Shown: positions 55,747 through 64,000 of the stretch, one piece after another
Layout: each line of letters begins with the position of its first letter
How positions within the stretch are numbered: position 1 is the first letter of the stretch
Assembly (NCBI GenBank): GCA_026418015.1
Contig: JAOACE010000021.1
Location: 167,298 to 231,297, forward strand
DNA from: Leptospiraceae bacterium
GTDB taxonomy: Bacteria > Spirochaetota > Leptospiria > Leptospirales > Leptonemataceae
Direction: 5' to 3'
DNA length: 64,000 nucleotides
Notes under the pieces: generated by a model
Database searches by the model: none
Told to the model about the DNA's origin: nothing
The model's input: the letters and a program-made list of their open reading frames with translations, nothing else
Program-made: the position numbers and the translations under genes

Positions 55747-57024
55747 TTATTTATTCAAAACTTTATATGCTTTAATCCTTTCTGATTTTCCTTTTAATTC
55801 CACAGATGGAATTTCTATAAAAGTATATTTTTCTTTTACTTCTGGTGTTAGGTTTTTTACTAAATCTTCGTTTGCAATTACCTCGTCTGGACCAGCAATC
55901 GATTCTAAACGCGATGCAATATTAACAGTATCACCAATTGCAGTATATGATAGCTTTTGGAAAGAACCAAAATTTCCTAATGTAGCATATCCCGATGCAA
56001 TACCAATTCCCATCTTTGCATTAATACCATAATTCTTTTGCCAAGTTTGATTCCATAAATCAAAAACGTTTTGCATTTCCATAGCAGCTTGAATTGCATT
56101 ATCTCTATGATTTATATCTGGTAAAGGTGCACCAAATATTGCCATGATTGCATCTCCAATATATTTATCGATAAGTGCATTATAGCCTAAGAGTACTTCT
56201 GTCATTGCAGTAAAATATTCGTTTAAGAAAGAAACAACATCAGTGGGCTTCATCTTTTCTGCTAATGATGTATATCCTCGAATATCAGCAAAAAGAACAC
56301 TGATTTCTTTTTCGCTTCCTTTTTGCTCAAGAGGGATTTCTCCAGAGATTACTCCATTGATGATGTTTGGATCCACGTATAAACCAAAAATATTTTGTAT
56401 CTTCTTCTTTTCTTCTTCTAGGCGAATTTTATTTTGGTATTCTCTTTCTAATTCTTCTTTCATTATACGAACCATTTCTTTTAAATCTTGAATTTGTTCT
56501 TCTGTTATACCCTTTGTGATCTGTAATTTTTTTATTGATTGATCTATATGATTATACAATATTTTATTATGGAATTGCAATCTTAAAAGATTCCTGAGTT
56601 TATTTTCTAACTTAAATATATCTAGGTTTTTTTTCGGAAAATATTCTAATATGCCCATTCTATACAAATAGTTATCGAACATTGCTTCGTCATAATTACT
56701 AATTACAATGATTAAGACTTCGGAAAGTAAAGGATCATTAGTTAAAAATTCCACAAATTCAGAAGGTTCTATATCCCATTCTACTTCTGTAATCAATACA
56801 TCTATATGTTTTTCTTGAATCATCTTTTTTATTTGATCCATTCTATCTGTCTTAAAAGTATTAATATATTCCTTAAACCAGTAAATTAAATTTTTTTCTA
56901 ATTTTTTTATAAAATTTATATCAGGATCAGCTATTAATATTTTTAAAACATCTTTTTCTGTTTTATATTTTATAGATTCGTTTAAAACATTATCATAGAT
57001 ATCTTCATTGATATTATTTTCCAT
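55747..57024 (-). CDS. Receiver-like domain fused to class III adenylate/guanylate cyclase
   Basis: 425 residues. An N-terminal receiver-like fold (about 25-150: LKILIADPDINFIKKLEKNL, VLITEVEWDI, IVISNYDEAM) has Glu where the phospho-acceptor Asp is expected. A coiled coil (about 160-215) links it to the catalytic domain (about 235-400): VLFADIRGYTSLAEKM (metal Asp), KYIGDAIMAIFGAP (Lys and Asp) and SYTAIGDTVNIASRLES. The Lys and Thr/Asp positions favour ATP as substrate, so cAMP is the likely product. Activity may be constitutive or set by a partner rather than by phosphorylation. Confidence 0.85.
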   Translation of the reverse strand: MENNINEDIYDNVLNESIKYKTEKDVLKILIADPDINFIKKLEKNLIYWFKEYINTFKTDRMDQIKKMIQEKHIDVLITEVEWDIEPSEFVEFLTNDPLLSEVLIIVISNYDEAMFDNYLYRMGILEYFPKKNLDIFKLENKLRNLLRLQFHNKILYNHIDQSIKKLQITKGITEEQIQDLKEMVRIMKEELEREYQNKIRLEEEKKKIQNIFGLYVDPNIINGVISGEIPLEQKGSEKEISVLFADIRGYTSLAEKMKPTDVVSFLNEYFTAMTEVLLGYNALIDKYIGDAIMAIFGAPLPDINHRDNAIQAAMEMQNVFDLWNQTWQKNYGINAKMGIGIASGYATLGNFGSFQKLSYTAIGDTVNIASRLESIAGPDEVIANEDLVKNLTPEVKEKYTFIEIPSVELKGKSERIKAYKVLNK

Positions 57025-57149
57025 AATAAATTCATTCTTAAAATAGTTAGATTATTGTCAATATTTATAAAAGTTTATATAAATTTACATTATTTTATAC
57101 TTGAAAAAAAATCTAACATAAAAAAAATAATATTAGCAGGGGAATAGCA

Positions 57150-58577
57150 ATGTCGAAGTACTTATCTTTAAATTTAAACGAAATTATAGATCGAATTCAA
57201 GATTTGATGCATAAACATAACTTGCACGAATTAATCATAAATGATTTTATCGAAAAAGTTAAAAAAGTTTATCATGGAGAAACTGGTCTCATCGACTTTC
57301 GATATGTATCGGAATTATACAAAGATGATATAATTGATTTAGAAAAACTACCCTTTCAATTAGATTATCATTCCAAAATAACGAAAGAAATTGCACAAAA
57401 AATTGTTATTATAAAACTAAATGGTGGTTTAGGTACATCGATGGGGCTTGATAAAGCAAAAACTCTCTTAACAGTAAAAGATGGAATGACCTTTCTAGAC
57501 ATAATTCTTAAACAAATTCAATATTTAAGAAATCAAACCCATGTAGATGTTCCTTTAATTTTTATGAATTCTTTTAATACAACTTACGATACGATGAATT
57601 ATCCTGGTGTAAGAGACATAAACGAAAAAAACAAAATACCGGTAGAATTTATACAAAACAAAGTTCCACGAATTTCTCAAGAAACACTTTTACCCATAGG
57701 AGATGGAAGCGAAGCGAAGCATTGGTGTCCACCAGGACATGGGGATATTTTTTTATCTTTAAAGATTTCGGGAATATTAAACCAATTAATTGATCAAGGA
57801 ATAGAATATGCTTTTATTTCCAATGGAGATAATCTAGGTGCAATCTTCGAACCATCTATATTAGCTTACATGATAGAAAATCAATTGGAATTTATCAGCG
57901 AGGTAACACTAAAAACACCCGCAGATATCAAAGGGGGTATACTATTTAGACATAAAATTACTAGTCGTATTGAATTGTTAGAAACTGCACAGGTACCACC
58001 AGAAAACAAATCGGACTTCGAAGATACAACAAAATTTAAAGATTTTAACATCAATAATTTATGGGTAAACTTAAAGTCGCTTAATACACTGCTAGAAACT
58101 GAATCATTAAACCTACCTTTAATTGTAAACCCAAAAGTAGTAGATGGTGTACCGGTTTTTCAGTTAGAAAGTGCAATGGGTGCAGCAATTGGTAAATTTA
58201 AAAAAACAAAAGTAATTCGCGTACCAAGAACACGTTTTGCACCTGTAAAAAAATGTAATGATTTGTTAGTACGTAGAAGTGATGCTTACATTTTAAACGA
58301 AAAGTTTGCTCTTATACCAAACCCAAAACTAAAAGAAGAACCAGTTGTAAAATTAAGTAAAGAGTATGATCTAATTTCTGATTTCGAGAAATATTTTGTA
58401 AAAATACCTTCTTTGTTAGAGTGTAGTGAACTAACATTACAGGGCAAATTCATCTTTGATGTCCCTGTTAAAATTACTGAAAATTTAAGTTTAAAAAATG
58501 ATTCGCCAGAACCAATGTTAATATCAAAAGTGATAGAAAATCATAATTTTAAAAATATAATAAATTTACAAAAATAA
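57150..58577 (+). CDS. UTP-glucose-1-phosphate uridylyltransferase, UGP2 (eukaryote-like) type
   Basis: 475 residues, not the short GalU form. The UGP2-type start motif VIIKLNGGLGTSMGLDKAKTLL (about 86-107) is followed by FMNSFNTTYDTM, KHWCPPGHGDIFLSL, the FISNGDNLGA segment, GGILFRHK and the uridine-binding NPKVVDGVPVFQLESAMGAA. It makes UDP-glucose for glycan synthesis or glycolipids. It is preceded by a small AGGGGAAT site and overlaps the convergent TraB gene by 12 bases. Confidence 0.9.
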   Translation: MSKYLSLNLNEIIDRIQDLMHKHNLHELIINDFIEKVKKVYHGETGLIDFRYVSELYKDDIIDLEKLPFQLDYHSKITKEIAQKIVIIKLNGGLGTSMGLDKAKTLLTVKDGMTFLDIILKQIQYLRNQTHVDVPLIFMNSFNTTYDTMNYPGVRDINEKNKIPVEFIQNKVPRISQETLLPIGDGSEAKHWCPPGHGDIFLSLKISGILNQLIDQGIEYAFISNGDNLGAIFEPSILAYMIENQLEFISEVTLKTPADIKGGILFRHKITSRIELLETAQVPPENKSDFEDTTKFKDFNINNLWVNLKSLNTLLETESLNLPLIVNPKVVDGVPVFQLESAMGAAIGKFKKTKVIRVPRTRFAPVKKCNDLLVRRSDAYILNEKFALIPNPKLKEEPVVKLSKEYDLISDFEKYFVKIPSLLECSELTLQGKFIFDVPVKITENLSLKNDSPEPMLISKVIENHNFKNIINLQK

Positions 58578-59855
58578 ATCTATTAATTTTGCTATAAATT
58601 TTTGTAAAAATGCTAAATTTCCTATTGTTAGCCCAGTCGAAACCAAACTTATAATCCAAAAGAGTTTTAAAACGCGGTTTTTGTATAAAGCTTTAAGAGT
58701 ATTTTTTAAATCCATTGTATCTTCTGCTATTCTTTCGAAATCTTCTACACGCGGTTTATTGAACCAAACCTCTGTTAGCGCAGCATACATCCACAATCGA
58801 GTTCCTGGAATAAATACAGAAAAAGGAGCCATTACAATCGTAACCAATATTGTTAATGGATGAGCTAATGCTAAAACAGCACCTAATCCAGCACCAACGC
58901 TCCTGCTTATAGCCCAAACAAGAACAAGCTCTTTTGCAGATTTTCCTTCTATCATAAACAAATAGGTAAAAACAGCAATTATAAGCGTTAAAAAGATCCA
59001 TGTTAAAATTGTTCTTATAGGAGATTGTTCGGGAACATAAGTCAATCTCTCTAGATCAAAAGGTTGATTTTGCATTAAATATTCGCGTATTCCTTTTAAA
59101 TGTCCCGCACCTACTACTGCTAATATTTTTTTTAAGTTTGTGTTATTTTCGTTGGAATTTTCTGAATTATATTTATATTCTTTGTACGGTTGAATGTTAT
59201 AAATAACGCGACGAATATTTTCTGCCATGTATTGATCTCTTTCTGTTAGAATGATCTGTTTTATAAATTCATATTTTTTGGGTAAGTTCTCGAAAAGGTC
59301 TTCTAATGCATCTTTTTGTTTTAATTGTTCAATTTGCTCTTTACTAATATCTTCTGCAAAAAGTAAACTAACAAATAAATAATTCATCAACCATAACTTA
59401 TTCCAAAAACTTATGTTTCTCCATGCTCTTAATAAGGTGATTCGAATCTCTCTATCGATTAAAATTAAACGTAAAGAATTTTCTCTCGCTAATTGCGATG
59501 CTTTCAACATTTCCTCGCCGGGTTTTGTACCAGTCATTAAACCTATCTTTTTTTGGAACGAAGATAAAATCAAATTACTCGCTAACAATGCTATTTTTTT
59601 TTCTTTAATTACTTTTGTAATATCGAGATTTTTCCACTTCTCTGAGTCTAATAATGATTCATGTCTTGGCTCACATAACTCTACACAAACAATATGAGGT
59701 TTATATTGATTTATTGCATTTTCTACATCTTCTACGGATTCCTTAGATACATGTGCAGTACCTAATAAAAGAACTTCTGCTATTAATTCATTATTATCGT
59801 AGATTGATAAAATCTCATAAGGACCTTTTATATCTAAATGATAAATTTTATTCAC
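58566..59855 (-). CDS. TraB/PrgY family membrane protein
   Basis: 429 residues from GTG 59855, with a GGAGG site four bases before the start. The N-terminal TraB domain has LLGTAHVSKESVEDVENAIN, VCVELCEPRHESL, LILIDREIRITLLRAW and the later VVGAGHLKGI. The C-terminal half has about four membrane helices (about 285-425), with a Pro- and Gly-rich segment. Some family members inactivate peptide pheromones; the function in most bacteria is unknown. It is convergent with the UGP gene. Confidence 0.82.
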   Translation of the reverse strand: MNKIYHLDIKGPYEILSIYDNNELIAEVLLLGTAHVSKESVEDVENAINQYKPHIVCVELCEPRHESLLDSEKWKNLDITKVIKEKKIALLASNLILSSFQKKIGLMTGTKPGEEMLKASQLARENSLRLILIDREIRITLLRAWRNISFWNKLWLMNYLFVSLLFAEDISKEQIEQLKQKDALEDLFENLPKKYEFIKQIILTERDQYMAENIRRVIYNIQPYKEYKYNSENSNENNTNLKKILAVVGAGHLKGIREYLMQNQPFDLERLTYVPEQSPIRTILTWIFLTLIIAVFTYLFMIEGKSAKELVLVWAISRSVGAGLGAVLALAHPLTILVTIVMAPFSVFIPGTRLWMYAALTEVWFNKPRVEDFERIAEDTMDLKNTLKALYKNRVLKLFWIISLVSTGLTIGNLAFLQKFIAKLIDLFL

Positions 59856-59947
59856 ATTTCCTCCAAGTTAAAAGAATTATTTTACACAAAAATAAAAAAA
59901 AGATTGAAATCAAGTAAAAATAATTTATCCTGTAAATTAAGGTTTTT

Positions 59948-60445
59948 ATGAATACAATAGAAGATACAGTTATTCATGTAGGCGTATCGGAATGGAAGAT
60001 TGCAAAATCCCCTGCTAAATTAAGAACTACACTAGGGTCTTGTGTAGGAATCATATTATACGATAAAACAAAAAAAATTGGTGGATTATGTCACGCTCTT
60101 CTAGATGAGCCCCCTCCTGGTAAAATCGTCAACAGAGGAAAATATGCAAAAACTGCCATAGAAGAATTAATCAAAGAATTAGAAAAAATGGGCATAGATA
60201 AAAAAAATTTAACTGCAAAAATTTTTGGTGGTGCAAGTATGTTTCAGAATAATTCCAACAACGTATTCCAAAATATTGGCGAAAAAAATGTACAAGCTGC
60301 ACGCGAAACATTAAATAAACATCAAATCCCTATTCTCTTCGAAGATGTAGGTGGACATAATGGAAGAACCATTACGTTTTTCTTAGAAGATGGTAGAGTT
60401 CTTTTAAGATCAGGGGCAACAGAAAAATATATATACAAAACATAG
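59948..60445 (+). CDS. cheD: Chemoreceptor glutamine deamidase CheD
   Basis: 165 residues. The catalytic centre is visible: TLGSCVGIILYD (Cys32) and GGLCHALLDEP (His49), followed by the KIFGGASMF segment, GEKNVQAARE and FEDVGGHNGRTITFF. It deamidates specific Gln residues in chemotaxis receptors and can interact with CheC. No other che genes are in the window; instead it lies 9 bases before an HDOD protein. Confidence 0.9.
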   Translation: MNTIEDTVIHVGVSEWKIAKSPAKLRTTLGSCVGIILYDKTKKIGGLCHALLDEPPPGKIVNRGKYAKTAIEELIKELEKMGIDKKNLTAKIFGGASMFQNNSNNVFQNIGEKNVQAARETLNKHQIPILFEDVGGHNGRTITFFLEDGRVLLRSGATEKYIYKT

Positions 60446-60454
60446 GAGGCATAA

Positions 60455-61324
60455 ATGTCATTATCTCTTAAAGAAGAATTACAAGAAAAATTAAAGAACA
60501 TAGATCGATTACCTTCATTCCCAGAAGTAGTTCATAAAGTCTTAAAGATGATACGTAATCCAGAGGTAGAATTTAAAGAAATCTCTAAAGAAATTATAAA
60601 AGATCCTGGATTAACATCAGATATTATTCGTTTATCAAACTCAGCTTATTATCATCCAACAAAAGAAATTCGTTCCATAGAAGAAGCAATAAAAATATTG
60701 GGACTCAATACATTAAAAGAAATTGTCTTAGTCGCTGCGGCAAGAGGTATCTTAAAACAACCCGTAGAAGGTTATAAATTAGAAAGTAAAGAAATGTGGG
60801 AACATTCCTTGATGGTTGCTTATCTTTCTATGCAGATAACAGAAAATTTAAAATTAAACAATTTACCCAAAGATGTTGCATTTACAACAGGTCTAATGCA
60901 CGATTGTGGGAAAATTGTATTAGCAAGTACTTTTAAAAAAGCATTGTATATGGTACAATTAGAATATCAAAAAAACCCAGAGATTAGTTTTATTAGTTTG
61001 GAAAAAAAATTTGTTGGATATTCTCATCCAGAAATTGGTGCATTCTTGTTAAAGCGGTGGAATTTTCCAGACGAATTAGTCGATGCTGTATTACATATAT
61101 ATGAACCAGAAAAATCCAAAATCAATTCTACTCTAACATCTATTGTGCATATATCCAATTGGATAGTTGTTTCAGCTGGTATTGGAATTGATATTATGGG
61201 AATGAATGAATCTTTAAGTGATTTTGCGTTAAAAAAATTGAATTTAACCAACGAGAAACTTTCGCTTTACTACGAATCTATTCCAGAATTTTTAGAACAA
61301 ATCAAGGATTTAACAGAATTATGA
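60455..61324 (+). CDS. HDOD-domain protein with intact HD motif
   Basis: 289 residues. The HDOD framework is LPSFPEVVHKVLKMIRN, FKEISKEIIKDPGLTSDIIRL, NSAYYHP, IEEAIKILGLNTLKEIVLVAA, then TGLMHDCGKIVLA, which keeps His-Asp unlike the other HDOD protein at 54866-55744. It follows cheD by 9 bases with its own AGGAGG site, and its stop overlaps the kinase gene start by 4 bases. It may link chemotaxis and second-messenger signals; the function is not established. Confidence 0.86.
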   Translation: MSLSLKEELQEKLKNIDRLPSFPEVVHKVLKMIRNPEVEFKEISKEIIKDPGLTSDIIRLSNSAYYHPTKEIRSIEEAIKILGLNTLKEIVLVAAARGILKQPVEGYKLESKEMWEHSLMVAYLSMQITENLKLNNLPKDVAFTTGLMHDCGKIVLASTFKKALYMVQLEYQKNPEISFISLEKKFVGYSHPEIGAFLLKRWNFPDELVDAVLHIYEPEKSKINSTLTSIVHISNWIVVSAGIGIDIMGMNESLSDFALKKLNLTNEKLSLYYESIPEFLEQIKDLTEL

Positions 61325-61860
61325 AAATCGCGTTGATTGGACCAAGAGGTGCTGGAAAATCAAAAATTTCTCGTAAGTTATCCAAGAAAACAGAAAAACT
61401 TTTGTTAAGTACGGATCAACTCGTATGTTACGAAGCAGGTGGAAGAACTGTTAAAGAAATTGTAGAACAAGAAGGTTGGGAATCTTTTCGAAATCGTGAA
61501 TATGAATTATTAAAAAAATTACACAAAATGGATAATATTATCATTGACTGTGGAGGAGGAATTCTATTCGACATAGATCCTATTACAAAAGAAGAAATCG
61601 AAAGCCAAAGAAAAATTCAACTACTAAAAAATAATACCTTTGTTATTTATGTATTACGAGATTTAGAATGGTTGCTAAATAAAGATTTAAAAAATTCCCA
61701 AAGACCTGATTTAAATTCTCAGAAAAATTACGTTGATATTCTAAAAAAAAGATTACCTATATACGAAAAACATGCCAATTATATTTTAGATATGAGGAAC
61801 AAAGAAATCGAAGAAGCTATCGAAGAATTAATCAAATTACCTCAAATAAACTTTTATTAA
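61321..61860 (+). CDS. Shikimate kinase-like P-loop kinase
   Basis: 179 residues. Walker A GPRGAGKS (7-14), LLSTDQLVCYEAGGRTVKEIVEQEG (shikimate kinase normally has D.D and a similar GxxI..I segment), FRNREYELLKKL, CGGGILFD and YVLRDLEWLL support the AroK family. The GCGGG-type loop is present, but the substrate pocket is not fully typical, so a shikimate-kinase-like enzyme is the safest name. It overlaps the HDOD gene by 4 bases, an unusual place for a pathway enzyme. Confidence 0.72.
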   Translation: MKIALIGPRGAGKSKISRKLSKKTEKLLLSTDQLVCYEAGGRTVKEIVEQEGWESFRNREYELLKKLHKMDNIIIDCGGGILFDIDPITKEEIESQRKIQLLKNNTFVIYVLRDLEWLLNKDLKNSQRPDLNSQKNYVDILKKRLPIYEKHANYILDMRNKEIEEAIEELIKLPQINFY

Positions 61861-61872
61861 AATATAAAAGAA

Positions 61873-61900
61873 TTGACAACTTAATTATAAAATTTATCAT
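61873..61900 (+). promoter_or_regulatory. Likely promoter of the FIST-domain gene (leaderless)
   Basis: TTGACA (61873-61878), a 16-base spacer and TATCAT (61895-61900). The expected transcription start at about 61907-61908 coincides with the ATG at 61908, and there is no Shine-Dalgarno sequence. Confidence 0.5.
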
Positions 61901-61907
61901 AAATTCT

Positions 61908-63014
61908 ATGAAATATATCAGCGAAAATCAAATTCAAGATTTACAAAATGCAAGGTGGGCAGTATGTTATACAACCATAGAAGGTAATTATAAAAATATC
62001 ATAGAAAAAATCAACATTCCTGTTTTTGGATGTAGTTCTTTTCAAGGTGTGTTTACACCCAAAGGTTTTCTTAAAGGAACTCATTTTTTAGCATCTTACG
62101 AAGATGATAATATTCAATCTTATGCAGTAATCAAAAAAACAACAGCAGATAATGCGAAAGAGAAAGGAAAAGAAGCTATCCACGAAATTATTCAACAATT
62201 AGGTCAACCTAATGTTTTGTTGCTACATGCTACCCCAGGATACGAAGAAATCATTATCGAAGGAATAGAAGAAATAATTAAAAGTCAAATCCCCATCTAT
62301 GGTGGAAGTGCAGCAGATAATGATATAAGTGGAAAATGGTTTGTGTTTAAAAACAATGAATTCGTACAAGAAGGCTTTCTATTAGTAGGGTTTAAATCTA
62401 ATGCAATATATGGTGCATTTCTAGGTGGCTACTTACCAACCGATAAAAAGGGTATTGTTACAAAAGCAGAAGGTAGAATTATCTACGAAATTGATCATAA
62501 ACCCGCTGCAGAAGTCTATAATAAATGGAGTGGTGGTGCCATTCAATCCTATTTAGATACTGGTGGTGTAATTTTAGGACCTACTACAATGCATCCTATC
62601 GGAAGATATATTGACGAAATCTTTGGTGTTAAAATGTATTTATTATCACATCCACATATGGTGATTAAAGAAAACAAAGCATTATCCATGTTTACCGAAT
62701 TCAAAGAAGGAGATGAAATTTTCCTAATGACTGGACATAAAAATGCCTTGATTTATCGTGCAAAACAAGTAATCGACCGAGCATTAGGTTTTAGAAAACC
62801 AGAAAGAATTAAAGGTGCTATAAACATTTATTGTGGTGGTTGCGTTGGTGCCATAATGAATGATATCGAACAAGTCATCAAACAATACAACTATTCTTTA
62901 AAAGATGCACCTTATGTGGGAGCAGCAACCTTTGGTGAACAAGGATGTTTTATCGGTAAAGAAAAACACAATCGACATGGTAATTTGATGGCAGATAGCA
63001 TTATTTTTGGTTAA
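61908..63014 (+). CDS. FIST N/C-domain sensory protein
   Basis: 368 residues. The FIST_N domain covers about 10-190 (VFGCSSFQGVFTPKGF, NVLLLHATPGYEEIIIEGIE, IPIYGGSAADND) and the FIST_C domain about 210-360 (AAEVYNKWSGG, KEGDEIFLMTGHKNALI, INIYCGGCVGAIMND, APYVGAATFGEQGC). FIST proteins are putative ligand-sensing modules, often near signalling genes. Here there is no attached output domain. The upstream neighbours (cheD, HDOD) suggest a signalling role; the ligand is unknown. Confidence 0.88.
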   Translation: MKYISENQIQDLQNARWAVCYTTIEGNYKNIIEKINIPVFGCSSFQGVFTPKGFLKGTHFLASYEDDNIQSYAVIKKTTADNAKEKGKEAIHEIIQQLGQPNVLLLHATPGYEEIIIEGIEEIIKSQIPIYGGSAADNDISGKWFVFKNNEFVQEGFLLVGFKSNAIYGAFLGGYLPTDKKGIVTKAEGRIIYEIDHKPAAEVYNKWSGGAIQSYLDTGGVILGPTTMHPIGRYIDEIFGVKMYLLSHPHMVIKENKALSMFTEFKEGDEIFLMTGHKNALIYRAKQVIDRALGFRKPERIKGAINIYCGGCVGAIMNDIEQVIKQYNYSLKDAPYVGAATFGEQGCFIGKEKHNRHGNLMADSIIFG

Positions 63015-63064
63015 TAACAGAGCAAAATTACAAAAACAAATCAAATTGAATTAAGGAGGTAAAC

Positions 63065-63463
63065 TTGAGAATTGAATATTCTTTTGTGAAAGAAATTTCT
63101 CCTGAAGATGTTGCAAATGTATTTCGGAATTCAGGAATTAGAAGACCATATAACGATTTGAATAGAATCAAAAAAATGATAGATAATGCAGATATAATTA
63201 TTACTGCTTGGGATAATAAAAAATTAGTCGGTATCGCAAGAGCTTTAACAGATTATTCATATTGTTGTTATTTATCAGATTTAGCAGTTGATAAAGATTA
63301 TCAAAAAGCAGGAATAGGAAAACATTTAATAGAATTATTAAGAAACATAATAGGCGAAGAAGTAGCTTTAATATTAATATCTGCTCCCGAAGCTATGGAT
63401 TACTATCCCAAAATTGGATTTGAAAAATGTGAGCGTGCTTATATTATTAACAGGAAGAGATAA
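63065..63463 (+). CDS. GNAT family N-acetyltransferase
   Basis: 132 residues from TTG 63065, backed by a perfect AAGGAGGT site (63053-63060) four bases upstream. The acetyl-CoA motif is LSDLAVDKDYQKAGIGKHLIELLRN (DLAV...GIGK), followed by ALILISAPEAMDYYPKIGFEKC. The substrate is unknown. The 3' 90 bases run antisense to the PlsC-like gene. Confidence 0.85.
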   Translation: MRIEYSFVKEISPEDVANVFRNSGIRRPYNDLNRIKKMIDNADIIITAWDNKKLVGIARALTDYSYCCYLSDLAVDKDYQKAGIGKHLIELLRNIIGEEVALILISAPEAMDYYPKIGFEKCERAYIINRKR

Positions 63464-64000
63464 ATTTTTAATGATAATAAAAATGAAAAAGTTACTAAAT
63501 ATTATTGGAATTATCGGGACATTATTTCGTTTTGCTAATTTTATTCCTAAGGTATTAAATCCAGAAGGATTTAAATAAAGCGACCTTGTTCTTTGTGGAA
63601 AAATTATAATTGATTTACCATTTGCAATTTTTTGACTGCCTTGATTTAACACAGCGATTAAATCTTCCCTTGGATTTTTTCTTGAAACAAGTATTGGGTC
63701 TCGTGCTGCAGATACAGGTCCAAATAATGGAAATCGCACAAGCTCTTCCTTCATTACATACACAATTCTTTTAATTGGATGAATAATCACTGGAAAGATA
63801 AAAGTTTCTAAAACACTCATATGATTTGAAATAAAAATTACAGGTCCATCAACTTTCTTAAGATTGTTCATTCCTGTTATATGAAATTTGATTCCAGTTT
63901 TTTCAAGACCCCTCATTATATCTAGTGAAGAATAAATCCATTTATCATCATAAATTCCTTTCACAGCCTGGCGATTACAATAATAAACTATACGAAGTAA
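63374..64000 (-). pseudogene. PlsC-like 1-acylglycerol-3-phosphate acyltransferase, 5' end off window, 3' end probably lost
   Basis: The reading frame is open to the right edge, so the true start lies outside; a GTG at 63962-63964 is not needed. Acyltransferase blocks are present: VIFISNHMSVLETF (NHX4E instead of NHX4D), KEELVRFPLFGP and IIFPQRTRSLYL. After NNVPIIPI (about 63515) the conserved ending (normally a further 50-60 residues) is missing. The remaining 47 codons are low-complexity, and the last 30 lie antisense to the GNAT gene. It may be a truncated pseudogene or a short variant. Confidence 0.55.

Noticed and set aside
63471..63578. Short plus-strand frame downstream of the GNAT gene
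   Set aside because: About 35 codons antisense to PlsC motifs, with no SD; its apparent protein is the reverse of the acyltransferase.

Overview
The window is AT-rich chromosomal DNA from a spirochaete of the Leptospirales, probably close to Leptospiraceae. The evidence is two LipL41-like lipoproteins, a DUF1554-type lipoprotein, a DUF1574/SGNH-like membrane protein, FecR-domain proteins and many small lipoproteins with loose spirochaetal lipoboxes. Genes are densely packed on both strands and no gene-free stretch exceeds 300 bases. There is one tRNA gene, and I found no rRNA, insertion sequence, prophage or CRISPR array. Several genes without a ribosome binding site have promoter-like boxes placed so that transcription would begin at the start codon itself.

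Layout. 0-9.2 kb: a partial TRAP-transporter binding protein, the CCA-adding enzyme, a lipoprotein alkaline phosphatase, then rpsF-ssb-rplI-dnaB-radA (rpsR is not in its usual place), tsaD and pssA. 9.2-15 kb: an envelope/signalling cluster with an outer-membrane barrel, an ECF sigma factor, two FecR-domain proteins, a BFD-like [2Fe-2S] protein and ExbB/ExbD, but no TonB-dependent receptor. 15-18.2 kb: metY-metX-metW for methionine synthesis. 18-27 kb, minus strand: dgt, two LipL41-like paralogues, an orphan CARF-HEPN (Csx1/TM1812-type) ribonuclease translationally coupled to one of them, a response regulator, an ABC exporter and crotonyl-CoA carboxylase/reductase. 27-40.3 kb: a degenerate HD-GYP protein, a large unknown protein, tRNA-Pro(GGG), an AAA+ ATPase, DUF4416, a bifunctional-nuclease-type protein, a SUFU-like protein, a DUF1554 lipoprotein, a mesaconyl-CoA-hydratase-like MaoC protein and glpD.

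The most striking part is 40.4-51.2 kb on the minus strand. An operon for a nitrite oxidoreductase/nitrate reductase-type molybdoenzyme (alpha, beta, haem-binding gamma, TorD-like chaperone) is followed by its cofactor genes moaA, a moaC-mog fusion, moeA, moeB-rhodanese and a pterin carbinolamine dehydratase-like gene. Between the two blocks lie a near-consensus promoter and a structured leader with a GAAA tetraloop, a textbook 11-nt tetraloop receptor and a P1 helix that hides the moaA ribosome binding site. This is very probably a molybdenum cofactor riboswitch. The right end (51.4-64 kb) carries hemA, signalling genes (two HDOD proteins, a receiver-cyclase fusion, cheD, a FIST protein), a eukaryote-type UDP-glucose pyrophosphorylase, a TraB-family protein, a shikimate-kinase-like protein, a GNAT enzyme and a PlsC-like gene that runs off the window and seems truncated at its 3' end.

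Likely joint functions: respiratory nitrogen-oxide (or related oxyanion) chemistry with cofactor-responsive Moco synthesis; C2/C4 carbon assimilation through ethylmalonyl-CoA pathway steps (Ccr, Mch); envelope stress or iron sensing through ECF/FecR; and cyclic-nucleotide signalling (cyclase, degenerate HD-GYP, CARF-HEPN).
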